Assembly: GCA_963743275.1 (NCBI GenBank)
Contig: CAVUPB010000005.1
Span: forward strand, 124,001-188,000
Origin: JALYLC01 sp963743275
GTDB lineage: Bacteria > Actinomycetota > Thermoleophilia > Gaiellales > JALYLC01
Reading direction: 5' to 3'
DNA length: 64,000 bases
Below the pieces are notes generated by a model that worked only from the letters and a program-made list of their open reading frames with translations, did no database searches and had not been told where the DNA came from. This document shows, piece by piece, positions 1 through 8,256 of the stretch. The stretch's first letter is position 1; each line of letters opens with the position of its first letter. The translations under genes were made by a program, and so were the position numbers.

Positions 1-44
1 TCCAGGTCGGCAAGCTCTCGCTCCAGCACATGCGGGTGCTCTGA
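1..44 (+). CDS. C-terminal tail of an unidentified upstream gene (partial)
   Basis: A reading frame enters from the left edge and ends at a TGA at 42-44, giving the last 13 residues QVGKLSLQHMRVL. The next gene starts only 4 nt later at 49, so this is most likely the end of a co-directional gene in the same copper-related operon. The fragment is too short to assign a family. Confidence 0.35.
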   Translation, partial: QVGKLSLQHMRVL

Positions 45-48
45 TCCC

Positions 49-1735
49 ATGCGCAGGCTGCTCGCCGCGTTCGCCGTGCTCGCGCTCGCGCTGCCTTCCG
101 GCGCGAGCGCGCACGCCTTTCTCGTGGCGAGCACGCCGGCGACCGGGGCGAGCCTCGCGCACGCGCCACACAGCGTCAGCCTGCGCTTCACCGAGCCGGT
201 CTCGGCCGCGCTCACCCACGTACAGCTGATCGACGGGCGCGGCGCGCCGATCGGCACGGCGCGGGTCGCCTCCGGGCGCACCGCGAGCGAGTTGCGGATC
301 ACCCTGCCGCGCCTCGCGAAGGGCGCCTATCGCCTGACCTGGTCGACCGTCTCGCAGGACGACCTCCACGTCACCCGCGGCGCTCTCGCATTCGGCGCCG
401 GCACCGTCGCACCGCCCGCCAGGGCCGCCGGGGCGTCCGCGCCGGGCACGAGCCTGGCCGAGGGCGCGGCGCACCTCATCGACCTCGCGGCGCTGTGCGT
501 CCTGATCGCGATCTGCGCGCTGCTCGCCGGCCCACTGCCCGCGCCCGTGCGCGCGCGCATCGGGCGCTTCTCGCTCGTCGCGCTCCCCGCGTTGCTCGTG
601 GCCGGCGGGCTGGCGCTCGCCGGCAAGACCTCCGCACTGCCCCTGCGCACGGTGCTCGCGCACACGGCCTGGGGGCACGCGATGCTCGTCCGCGAGCTCG
701 CGATCGTCGCCGTGCTGATCGCCGTCGCGACGCGGCGGCACCGCCTGGCGGCGGCGCTGCTCGTCCCGGTCGCGGCCGCCGAGGCCGCGAGCGGCCACGC
801 CGCCTCGCTCGACGCGGCAGCGGTGCTCGCGATGACGATCCACATCCTCGCGGCCGGCCTCTGGGTCGGCGGGCTGATCGTGCTCGCGCTCGTGCTCCCC
901 GGGCTCGAGCGCCGCGACGTCCTCGCCACGCTCACGCGCTTCGGACGACTGGCCGCGGCAGGCGTCGTCGTCCTCGTCGCGAGCGGCCTCTACAGCGCCG
1001 GCCGCCAGGTCGCGAGTCCCGACGCCCTGCTCTCGACGACCTACGGCTGGTCGCTCGTCGGCAAGCTCGGCCTGCTCGCCGCCACCGGCGTCCTCGCGGC
1101 CCTCGGCCTCGTCGCGCTGCGCCGGGCGCGCCCCTCGCTGCGGCTCCTGCGCGCCGAGGCGATCATGGCCGCGGGCATCCTCGCGGCCGCCTCGCTGATG
1201 CTCTCGAGCGCTCCCGCGCGCGGGCCGCAGTTCGCGCCCGCGGCGCGCCCGATCGCGGGGACGCCGCTCGCCTCGGGGCAGGCCGCCGACCTGCTCTTCG
1301 ACGTCTCGGCGGCGCCCAACCGCCCCGGGCAGAACTTCGTCACGGCAACCATCCTCGACACCCTGCGCCCGTCGCCGGGCCCCGTCCGCCGCGTCACGCT
1401 CACGTTCTCGCGCGGCACGCGGCACGTGACGGTGCCCGCGACGCGGCTCGACGCGACACACTGGCAGGTCGCCGGGAACGCAGCTCGCGGGAGCGGGCGC
1501 CTGGCGCATCGCCGTGGCGGCCGAGCGCGCGACACTCCCCACCGCCACGTGGGCGACGCCCTGGACCGTCGGCTCGCCGCTCGCGGCGGCGCCCGCGCGC
1601 AAGGCGCGCTACTCGCAGCGCGCGCTCGAGCCGATCACGACCGCGCTCGCCCTCGGGCTCGCCGCGCTGGCCTGCGCGGCGGCGCTCTGGCTCGCGCGCG
1701 CGCGGCTCGTCGTCCGGCGGCCTCGGGCGGCGTGA
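49..1735 (+). pseudogene. CopC-CopD copper-resistance fusion protein, frameshifted near 1477
   Basis: Signal peptide (1-21), then a CopC-like beta-barrel whose mature N-terminus begins with His (AHAFLVASTPATGASL) and which has the second copper-ligand region QDDLHVTRGALAF. A CopD membrane part of about eight hydrophobic helices follows (roughly residues 145-390), then a periplasmic YtkA-like segment. CopCD/YcnJ proteins take up or handle copper at the cell envelope. After HWQVAG (base 1476) the frame changes: one extra base near 1477 moves the true continuation TQLAGAGAWRIAV to another frame, which ends at TGA 1733-1735 with a last membrane helix and a basic tail. Without the frame break the protein would be about 562 residues. 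The stop overlaps the next start (TGATG). An assembly indel is as likely as a real lesion. Confidence 0.75.
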
Positions 1736-3948
1736 TGCGCACCGCTCTGCTGATGGCGCTCGCGGGCGCCGCGCTGCTGCCTGCGCCGGCCTCGGCGGCC
1801 GGCATGCGCTCGCTGATCGTGCATCTCGACCCGGCGGTCGCGTCCTTCGCCGGCGTGCCGGCGCGCGAGGTGGCAGGCCGCCTCGAGCGCGAGGGACGCC
1901 GGGCGCAGGCGCCGCTGCTCGCGCAACTGGCCGCGCTGCAGCGCGGCGGGCACGTCCGTCACGTGCGCTCGCTCTGGATCGCCGGTGCGGTCGCGCTGAC
2001 GGCCGACGCCGACGCCATCGCCGCGCTGCGCGCCCGAGCCGACGTGCGCTCGATCGAGAGCGACTCGGAGCTCGCGATCCAGCCGGCGGACGCCGTCGGC
2101 GGCGAGCCCGGGATCGCCGCCGCCGGCGCGCCCGAGCTGTGGAGCCACGGCATCGACGGCCGCGGCGTCACCGTCGCCACGCTCGACACCGGCGTCGACC
2201 TCACGCACGCCGCGCTCGCCGGCCGCTATCGCGGCGGAGCCGACAGCTGGTTCGATCCGTTCGGCCAGCACGCCGACCCGGTCGATCTCAACGGCCACGG
2301 GACCCAGGTCATGGGCGTGATGGTCGCGGGCGACGGCATCGGCATGGCGCCGGGCGCCCGCTTCATCGCGGCGCGCGTGTTCAACGACGCGGGCGCGAGC
2401 ACCGACAGCGCCGTCCACCTCGCCTTCCAGTGGCTGCTCGATCCCGACGGCAACCCGGCGACGGACGACGCCCCGGACGTCGTCAACGCCTCCTGGGGCG
2501 CGCAGCTCGCCACCTGCGACACCGAGTTCGAGCCCGACCTGCAGGCGCTGCGCGCGGCCGGCATCCTGCCGGTCTTCGCCGCCGGCAACGACGGGCCGGC
2601 CGCGGCCACCGACACCTCGCCCGCGAACCTGCCCGAGGCGTTCGCGGTCGGTGCATCCGCGAGCGCGACGACGATCGCGTCGTTCTCGAGCATCGGGCCG
2701 TCCCGCTGCGGCGGCGGCCAGTTTCCCGCGCTCGTCGCGCCGGGAACCGGCATCCGCTCGACCGATCGCTTCGGCCTCGATGCCACGGGCCTCGCGGGTA
2801 CCTCGTTCTCGGCGCCGCACGCGGCCGGAGCGCTCGCGCTGCTGCTCCAGGTCGCGCCGCAGCTGACCGCCGACGCGCAGGCGAGCCTGCTCGCGCAGAG
2901 CGCACACGACCTCGGAGCGCCCGGGCCCGACGCGACGTTCGGCGCCGGCTCGCTGGATGTCCTGGCGGCGGCGCACATCCTCTCCCCCTCGCTCGACTTC
3001 GTTCCCCCCGTGCTCTCCGGCGCGGCGGCGGACGCGACGGGGATCCGCGTGCAGGCCGACGACTCGGCCTCCGCGATCGCAGGCGCCGAGTGGTGGGCGG
3101 ACGCCGATCCGGGCGTCGGCGCCGGCGCGGCGATGACCGCTGCCGACGGCAGCCTCGACTCGCCCAGCGAGGCGCTCACCGCGAACGCGGCGACGCTCGC
3201 TCCCGGGCAGCACACGATCGGCATGCGCGCGCGCGACGCCGCCGGCAACTGGAGCAGCCCCGCCCTGCTCTCCGTCACGGTCGCCGCGGCCCCCGAACCG
3301 CTGCAGGTCGTGACCCCGCAGCAGCCCTCCGCCATCGTGATCACACCCCGCGGCCGCGCGCAGCTCGTGCGCGTGGCGAGCGACGGGTTCGAGCACGGCC
3401 TCGCAGCCTGGCCGCGCCACGGCGGCCGCGTGGCAGCCATCCGCGCTGCGGCGCTCTCGGGCCGGCGCGGCCTGCGCGTGACGAGCAGCGCGGGCGCGCC
3501 GGCGTTCGTGGGGCGCGGGCTTCCGCGCGCGAGCGACCGCGTCGAGCTCGCGTTCGCGCTCGACCCGCGCACGCTGACCAGCCGGACGGCCTGGATCGAG
3601 ATCGCCGCTCTCACGAGCCCGGACGGCGTCCGGCTCGCGACGCTCGAGCTGCGCTCGCGTGGCCGCGGGAGCGTGCAGCTGCGCGTCAGCGCGCGCGGCG
3701 CCGGCGGACTCGCGCACTCGCGGCCGAGAGTGCTCGCCCGGCGGCGCATGGCGCTCGCCCTCTCGCTCGACGCCGGCCGCGTGGCGCTCGCCGCGGGCGG
3801 GCACGAGATCGCATCGCTCGCGCACGTTGCGGGCGACGCGCGGGCCGAGGCTGTCGTCCTCGGCCCGCGGCACGGAACGCCGGCCGCCACGACCGGCTAC
3901 ATCGACATCGACGACGTCACGGTGCGCAGCGCGCCCGAGGCGTCCTGA
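1735..3948 (+). CDS. secreted subtilisin-like serine protease (S8)
   Basis: Start ATG 1735 overlaps the preceding stop by 1 nt and opens a clear signal peptide (ALLMALAGAALLPAPASA). Residues about 25-115 look like an I9-type propeptide/inhibitor. The catalytic domain holds the S8 triad: Asp151 (TLDTGVD), His188 (LNGHGTQV) and Ser357 (AGTSFSAPH), with the oxyanion Asn285 in AAGNDGP. Beyond residue about 420 come an Ig-like beta domain (ending near RDAAGNWSSPALLSV) and a lectin-like jelly-roll domain starting SDGFEHGLAAWPRH. Total 737 residues, so longer than a minimal subtilisin because of these two C-terminal domains. Secreted endopeptidase by family; substrate unknown. Because of the frame break at 1477, the copCD frame reads into this gene without a stop; I treat that fusion as accidental. 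Confidence 0.88.
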   Translation: MRTALLMALAGAALLPAPASAAGMRSLIVHLDPAVASFAGVPAREVAGRLEREGRRAQAPLLAQLAALQRGGHVRHVRSLWIAGAVALTADADAIAALRARADVRSIESDSELAIQPADAVGGEPGIAAAGAPELWSHGIDGRGVTVATLDTGVDLTHAALAGRYRGGADSWFDPFGQHADPVDLNGHGTQVMGVMVAGDGIGMAPGARFIAARVFNDAGASTDSAVHLAFQWLLDPDGNPATDDAPDVVNASWGAQLATCDTEFEPDLQALRAAGILPVFAAGNDGPAAATDTSPANLPEAFAVGASASATTIASFSSIGPSRCGGGQFPALVAPGTGIRSTDRFGLDATGLAGTSFSAPHAAGALALLLQVAPQLTADAQASLLAQSAHDLGAPGPDATFGAGSLDVLAAAHILSPSLDFVPPVLSGAAADATGIRVQADDSASAIAGAEWWADADPGVGAGAAMTAADGSLDSPSEALTANAATLAPGQHTIGMRARDAAGNWSSPALLSVTVAAAPEPLQVVTPQQPSAIVITPRGRAQLVRVASDGFEHGLAAWPRHGGRVAAIRAAALSGRRGLRVTSSAGAPAFVGRGLPRASDRVELAFALDPRTLTSRTAWIEIAALTSPDGVRLATLELRSRGRGSVQLRVSARGAGGLAHSRPRVLARRRMALALSLDAGRVALAAGGHEIASLAHVAGDARAEAVVLGPRHGTPAATTGYIDIDDVTVRSAPEAS

Positions 3949-3971
3949 CCCCAATCCCGACGGAGCCCGCC

Positions 3972-4673
3972 ATGCCACGCCGAATGCCCTCCCCCGCCCT
4001 CGTCGTCGCGAGCCTCGCGCTCGCCGTCGCACTCGGCGGCACCACCTACGCCGCCACCGCGCTGCCGAAGAACAGCGTCGGCGCGAAGCAGCTCAAGTCG
4101 GGCGCGGTCAGCACGGTCAAGCTGGCGAAGGGCTCGGTCACGAGCAAGCAGATCAAGGACCACACGATCGTCGCAGCCGACATCGCGAAGAACGTGATCC
4201 CGAGCCTCGGCGGGAAGGTCGCGTCGGCGACCCACGCGGACACCGCCGATGTCGCGCACACCGCCGATGTCGCGGGAAGCGTCGGCGGAGCGCACTTCAC
4301 GACCATCGACTACCGCGTCGGCCCGGGCACGCCCGCCACGCCGATCGTGGCGGCCAACGGCCTCACGATCTCGGCCTCGTGCGACGGCGCGGGCACGCTC
4401 CTGCTCTCCCTCTCCTCGGCGACCGGCGACGCCCAGTACGCGCTGCTCGCGACCGACGACACGGGCAACGTCCGCGGCGACAGCTTCAACGCCTGGACGG
4501 GCGACGCCTTCGACATCGCCGCCCGCCTCGGCCTGCCGGATCTGACCCGCGAGAGCCTGCACCTGACCTACCAGAACCCCGGCGGCAAGCCCGTGGTCGT
4601 CGACATCGCCGCCGACAACGCCGCCTTCAACGGCGCCACGGCCTGCTACGCCGGCGGCTACGCCATCTCCTGA
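3972..4673 (+). CDS. secreted protein of the LPKNSVG/KQLK repeat type
   Basis: A 233-residue protein with an N-terminal signal peptide (SPALVVASLALAVALGGTTYAATA) followed by the short repeats LPKNSVGAKQLKSGAVS and TVKLAKGSVTSKQIK, then a beta-rich C-terminal domain with one Cys pair (ISASCDGAG and ATACYAGG). Proteins with this N-terminal repeat pattern are abundant in Solirubrobacterales and related actinobacteria. No enzymatic motif is visible, so the function is unknown, possibly a cell-surface or extracellular structural protein. It lies 23 nt behind the protease gene and may be co-transcribed. An alternative ATG four codons downstream (3984) is possible. Confidence 0.75.
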   Translation: MPRRMPSPALVVASLALAVALGGTTYAATALPKNSVGAKQLKSGAVSTVKLAKGSVTSKQIKDHTIVAADIAKNVIPSLGGKVASATHADTADVAHTADVAGSVGGAHFTTIDYRVGPGTPATPIVAANGLTISASCDGAGTLLLSLSSATGDAQYALLATDDTGNVRGDSFNAWTGDAFDIAARLGLPDLTRESLHLTYQNPGGKPVVVDIAADNAAFNGATACYAGGYAIS

Positions 4674-4686
4674 CCGCTCCCCGGTA

Positions 4687-4725
4687 GCGGCCAAGTGGCA
4701 CACGCGGCGAGTGCCACTTGGCCGC
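4687..4725. repeat. palindrome A, copy 1 (15-bp perfect stem)
   Basis: Left arm GCGGCCAAGTGGCAC (4687-4701) pairs perfectly with GTGCCACTTGGCCGC (4711-4725) around a 9-nt loop. It begins 14 nt after the stop codon of the upstream secreted-protein gene, so it could also act as a transcription terminator or an mRNA 3'-end stabiliser, but there is no U-tract. Confidence 0.8.
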
Positions 4726-5006
4726 AAGATCAGGGCCAGCGGTCCGCAAGATCAGGGTCTGGCCCGCAACGTGCGGGCCTGACCCCGGCATTGCGGACCT
4801 GGCACCGACCGTTGCGATCCGCTCAACCACGCCATTCCGAGGCGACCCCGGACACACCGCTCGCCACATGGCACCCCCGCCGAGCCGACACGAGATCGTC
4901 GCCAATCCCGATGCCTACTGGCGTTGCAGCCCCATGCAAGGCCGGTGCCAGGTCCGCAATGCCGGGGTCAGACCCGCAACGTGCGGGCCAGACCCCCGAT
5001 CTTGCA

Positions 5007-5042
5007 GGCCAAGTGGCACTCGCCGCGGGTGCCCACTTGGCC
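5007..5042. repeat. palindrome A, copy 2 (one-base bulge)
   Basis: GGCCAAGTGGCAC (5007-5019) pairs with GTGCCCACTTGGCC, which carries one extra C. It is the outer end of the right arm of the composite element and has the loop in the opposite orientation to copy 1. Confidence 0.75.
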
Positions 5043-5154
5043 ACAGGCCGGCCGCCCTGCCGCGCCGCCCTCCCGCGCGGTTGGCGTGTTCCAGAGAACG
5101 GGATACGGTTCGGTGGGTGCAGGGGAGCGCGACGCCCATGGGCAGATTGCGGAC

Positions 5155-8100
5155 ATGGCCGGGCGGTCGATGAGAGTGGGCGCGAGGCGTGTGACGACCG
5201 CCGATGCGCGCCGCGCCCTCACGGGCCGGCACGGGGAGATCGGCGTGGCGGCCGCAGGGATCCTCGGCGTCGCGCTCGTGACTGCGATCCTGGCGCCGGA
5301 GTCGGGCGATCTCGTTGCGACGACGACCCCGGCGCTGGTCTTCCTGCTCGTCGTGTTCGCGACTGCGCTCGCCGGGGGGCGCAGGGCAGGCCTCGCGGCG
5401 GCCGCGCTCGCGTTCGTGGCGCAGCTCTACTTCTTCGTGCCGCCCGACCACGGCTTCGGGGTGCAGAGCGCGCGCAACGGCATCAGCCTGGGAGCGTTCG
5501 CGGTCGCTCTGCTGATCGTGTGCCTCGCCGGCGCGGCGCAGACCGCGGCGCGCCGGCGCGCCGAGTGCGCCGGTGAACGCGCGCACCTCCTGCAGCGCTT
5601 CACGGCCTCGCTCTCGCGCGCCGCCACGGTCGATGCCGTCTACGACGTCGCCCTCGGCGAAGGGCGCGAGTTGCTGCGCGCCGGTGCCGGCATGGTCGCG
5701 CTGCCGGCCGGCGACGGCGACGAGATCGAGGTGGTCGCGACGTTCGGGTTCGCCGACGAGGAGGTCGCAGGCTGGCGGCGCTTCCCGCGCTCGCGCCGGA
5801 CGCCGCTCGGCGAGGCGATCGAGACCGGCGAGCCCGTCTTCCTCGACGAGGGCGCGCGCGAGCAGCGCTTCCCCGACAGCGGCGGCCGCGGGGCGCCCAC
5901 CGCATCGCTGCCGCTGCGCGTCGCCGGGCGCACGCTCGGCGCGCTCGGCTTCCGCTTCGAGCGCGGTCACGTCTTCGACGCGGCCGAGCGCGAGTTCGCC
6001 GTCACGCTCGGCGAGCAGTGCGCCTACGCGCTCGAGCGCGCGCGCGTCTACGACGCCGAGCGGCGCGCCCGCAGCGCGCTCGGCCTGCTCGCGGCGATCG
6101 GCGAACAACTGGCGCGCTCGCTCGAGCCGGACGCGGCGCTGCGGACGCTCGCCGACCTGGTCGTGCCGACCCTGGCCGATCAGTGCGTCGTCGATCTCGT
6201 CTCGGGTGAGGACGTGCGGCGACTCGTCGTCGTGAACGCGGATCCCGAGGTGCAGGAAGCCGCGCGCGTGATGGAGCAGTATCCGCCCGCGCTCGCGAGC
6301 GAGACGCCCGTGGCCGTGGCGATCCGCACCGGCGTGCCGCAGGTCGTGGCCTCGACGGCGGATCTCCCGGACGCCGCATACCGCAGTCCCGAGCACCGCG
6401 TGGCCGTGCAGACGGTCGGCATCCGCACCATGCTCGCGGTGCCGCTGCTCGTGCGCGGCCGCACGCTCGGCGCGCTCACGTTCGGCTGGCAGAGCCGCAC
6501 GCCGCCCGATCCCGACCTCACGCAGCTGGCCGCGCAGATCGCGCGCCGCGTCGCGCTCGCGCTCGACAACAGCGCGCTCTACCAGGAGGCGCACGACGAG
6601 CGCGAGCGCCTGGCCGCGCTCATGCGCCAGCTCCCGCTCGGCGTGATCATCGCCGAGACGTCCTCACGCAAGCTGCTGTTCACGAACCCGCGTGCGCAGG
6701 AGCTGCTCGGCCCCGACGCCTCGGAGCGCTCGATCGCGGGGCCTCATGCCGAGCTGATCCACCGGGCGCTCGGGGGCGAGTCCACCTCCGGCCAGGAGAT
6801 CGCGGTCATCCGCGCCGACGCCTCGCAGGGCCTGGTCTCGCTGAGCGCCGAGCCCGTCCGCGACGCGGGCGGCGAGATCGTCGCCGCGGTCGCGACGCTC
6901 TTCGACCTGACCGAGCACCGCCGGCGCGAGGAGGCGCTCGCCTTCCTGGCCGAGGCCAGCGCCGTGCTCACCGAGACGCTCGACCTCCGGCACACGCTGA
7001 CCGAGCTCGTCGAGCTCGCGGTCCCGCGCCTCGCCGACTGGTGCACGATCGACATGCTCGACCACGGCGAGATCCGCAACGTCGGCGTTGCCCACGCCGA
7101 CCCCGAGCGCGCGCGCCTGGCGCGCCGCCTGCACGCCCGCCGCCCGCTCCGGGCGCAGGCCTCGAGCGGCGTCTCGGCGGCGCTCGCGACGGGCCACTCG
7201 CAGCTGATCCCCGACGTGCCCGCGTGGCTGGAGGCGCAGGCGACGCCCGACGAGGAGCTCTTCACGATGGCGCGCGTGCTCGGCGTGCGCTCGTCGATCG
7301 TGGCGCCGCTGGCGGGTGGGGGACGCGTCTTCGGGGCGCTGACGCTCGCGACCACGGACTCGCGCCGGCGTTTCACCGAGCAGGATCTCGCGGTCGCCGA
7401 GGACCTGGCGCGCCGAGCGTCGCTCGCGATCGAGAACGCGCGCCTGTACGGCGCCCAGCACGACATCGCGCACGCCCTCCAGCAGAGCCTGCTGCCGGGG
7501 AGCCTGACCCAGCCACCCGGAACCGATGTGGTCGCGAGCTACCGCCCGGCCGGCGAGGGCGCCGAGGTCGGCGGCGACTTCTACGACTCGTGGCAGACCG
7601 GCGAGCACTACTTCCTCGCGATCGGCGACGTCGCCGGGCACGGCCCGGAGGCCGCCGCGCTGACGAGCCTCACGCGCCAGGCCATGCGCATCGTCAGCCG
7701 CTACGAGCAGTCGCCGAGCCGGATCCTCGCGGTCGTCAACGAGACGATCCGGGCCCAGAGCGCACCCGAGCAGTTCTGCACGGCCGCCCTGGCGGCGCTG
7801 CGACCGGGCGACGGCGGCTACTCGCTCTGCGTCGCCTGCGCGGGCCATCCCCCGCCCGTCGTCGTGCGCGCGACCGGCGGCGTCGAGGAGATCGGCGCCT
7901 CGGGTGCCCTGCTCGGCGTGCTCCCCGACCGGGAGTATGCCGATCGCACATGCTCGCTGGGCGTCGGCGACCTGGTCGTGTTCTGGACGGACGGCGTGAC
8001 CGAGCGCCGCAACGACGGAGGCATGTTCGGCGAGGAGCGACTGCTGGCGCTGCTCGGCACTCTCGCCAACCGGGCCGCCGGCGATGTCGCCCGCGCGGTC

Positions 8101-8244
8101 GACGAGGCGGTCGTCGGGTTCGCACCCGGGCTGCCCGACGACGACGTCGCGGTTCTCGTCGCCCGCGTCACGGCCGTTCCGTCCGCGCGCGAGGCGGCCG
8201 TGGGGCCGCCGGCGGCGCGACGCCTGGCGCGCCTCGACGGGTAG
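5155..8244 (+). CDS. multi-GAF/PAS sensor with SpoIIE-type PP2C phosphatase domain
   Basis: A 1029-residue signalling protein. An N-terminal DUF4118/KdpD-like membrane region (about 28-128, three to four hydrophobic helices) is followed by GAF domains at about 150-300 and 310-475, a PAS domain at about 485-590 (ending LFDLTEHRRREEA), a third GAF at about 595-760 and a C-terminal SpoIIE/PP2C serine phosphatase at about 780-1005. The phosphatase has the metal-binding motifs GGDFYDSW, IGDVAGHG, and VFWTDGVTERRN plus LPDDDVAVLV. Such proteins dephosphorylate anti-anti-sigma factors (STAS proteins) in partner-switching stress pathways; no such partner is encoded in the window. Start is uncertain: ATG 5155, ATG 5170 and an upstream GTG 5113 are all in frame. 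It ends 12 bp from the convergent chitinase gene. Confidence 0.85.
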   Translation: MAGRSMRVGARRVTTADARRALTGRHGEIGVAAAGILGVALVTAILAPESGDLVATTTPALVFLLVVFATALAGGRRAGLAAAALAFVAQLYFFVPPDHGFGVQSARNGISLGAFAVALLIVCLAGAAQTAARRRAECAGERAHLLQRFTASLSRAATVDAVYDVALGEGRELLRAGAGMVALPAGDGDEIEVVATFGFADEEVAGWRRFPRSRRTPLGEAIETGEPVFLDEGAREQRFPDSGGRGAPTASLPLRVAGRTLGALGFRFERGHVFDAAEREFAVTLGEQCAYALERARVYDAERRARSALGLLAAIGEQLARSLEPDAALRTLADLVVPTLADQCVVDLVSGEDVRRLVVVNADPEVQEAARVMEQYPPALASETPVAVAIRTGVPQVVASTADLPDAAYRSPEHRVAVQTVGIRTMLAVPLLVRGRTLGALTFGWQSRTPPDPDLTQLAAQIARRVALALDNSALYQEAHDERERLAALMRQLPLGVIIAETSSRKLLFTNPRAQELLGPDASERSIAGPHAELIHRALGGESTSGQEIAVIRADASQGLVSLSAEPVRDAGGEIVAAVATLFDLTEHRRREEALAFLAEASAVLTETLDLRHTLTELVELAVPRLADWCTIDMLDHGEIRNVGVAHADPERARLARRLHARRPLRAQASSGVSAALATGHSQLIPDVPAWLEAQATPDEELFTMARVLGVRSSIVAPLAGGGRVFGALTLATTDSRRRFTEQDLAVAEDLARRASLAIENARLYGAQHDIAHALQQSLLPGSLTQPPGTDVVASYRPAGEGAEVGGDFYDSWQTGEHYFLAIGDVAGHGPEAAALTSLTRQAMRIVSRYEQSPSRILAVVNETIRAQSAPEQFCTAALAALRPGDGGYSLCVACAGHPPPVVVRATGGVEEIGASGALLGVLPDREYADRTCSLGVGDLVVFWTDGVTERRNDGGMFGEERLLALLGTLANRAAGDVARAVDEAVVGFAPGLPDDDVAVLVARVTAVPSAREAAVGPPAARRLARLDG

Positions 8245-8256
8245 CCACCGCGTCGC

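Larger units (their letters stand above)
4687..5044. repeat. composite palindromic inverted-repeat element filling a gene-free stretch
   Basis: The 480 bases between the stop at 4673 and the next start at 5155 hold no gene I can support. Most of it is a large imperfect inverted repeat: left arm 4687-4807, right arm 4943-5044, separated by 135 bp of unique sequence. Each arm itself consists of two palindromes, A (GGCCAAGTGGCAC ... GTGCCACTTGGCC) at the outer end and B (GGTCCGCAA ... TTGCGGACC, 4741-4799 in the left arm) at the inner end. The left arm carries about 22 extra bases because the motif CGCAAGATCAGGG is duplicated. A third copy of palindrome A lies at 60.9 kb. It looks like a REP/MITE-type non-coding element. 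Bases 5045-5154 show nothing recognisable and form the leader of the next gene. Confidence 0.8.

Noticed and set aside
1609..4032. Minus-strand open frame opposite the subtilase gene
   Set aside because: Arg- and Gly-rich without domain signals; the plus strand has a complete S8 triad and signal peptide.
4700..5173. Short open frames on both strands across the 4.7-kb palindromic element
   Set aside because: They consist of repeated phrases copied from the palindromes, with no start signal or family; non-coding repeat is the better reading.
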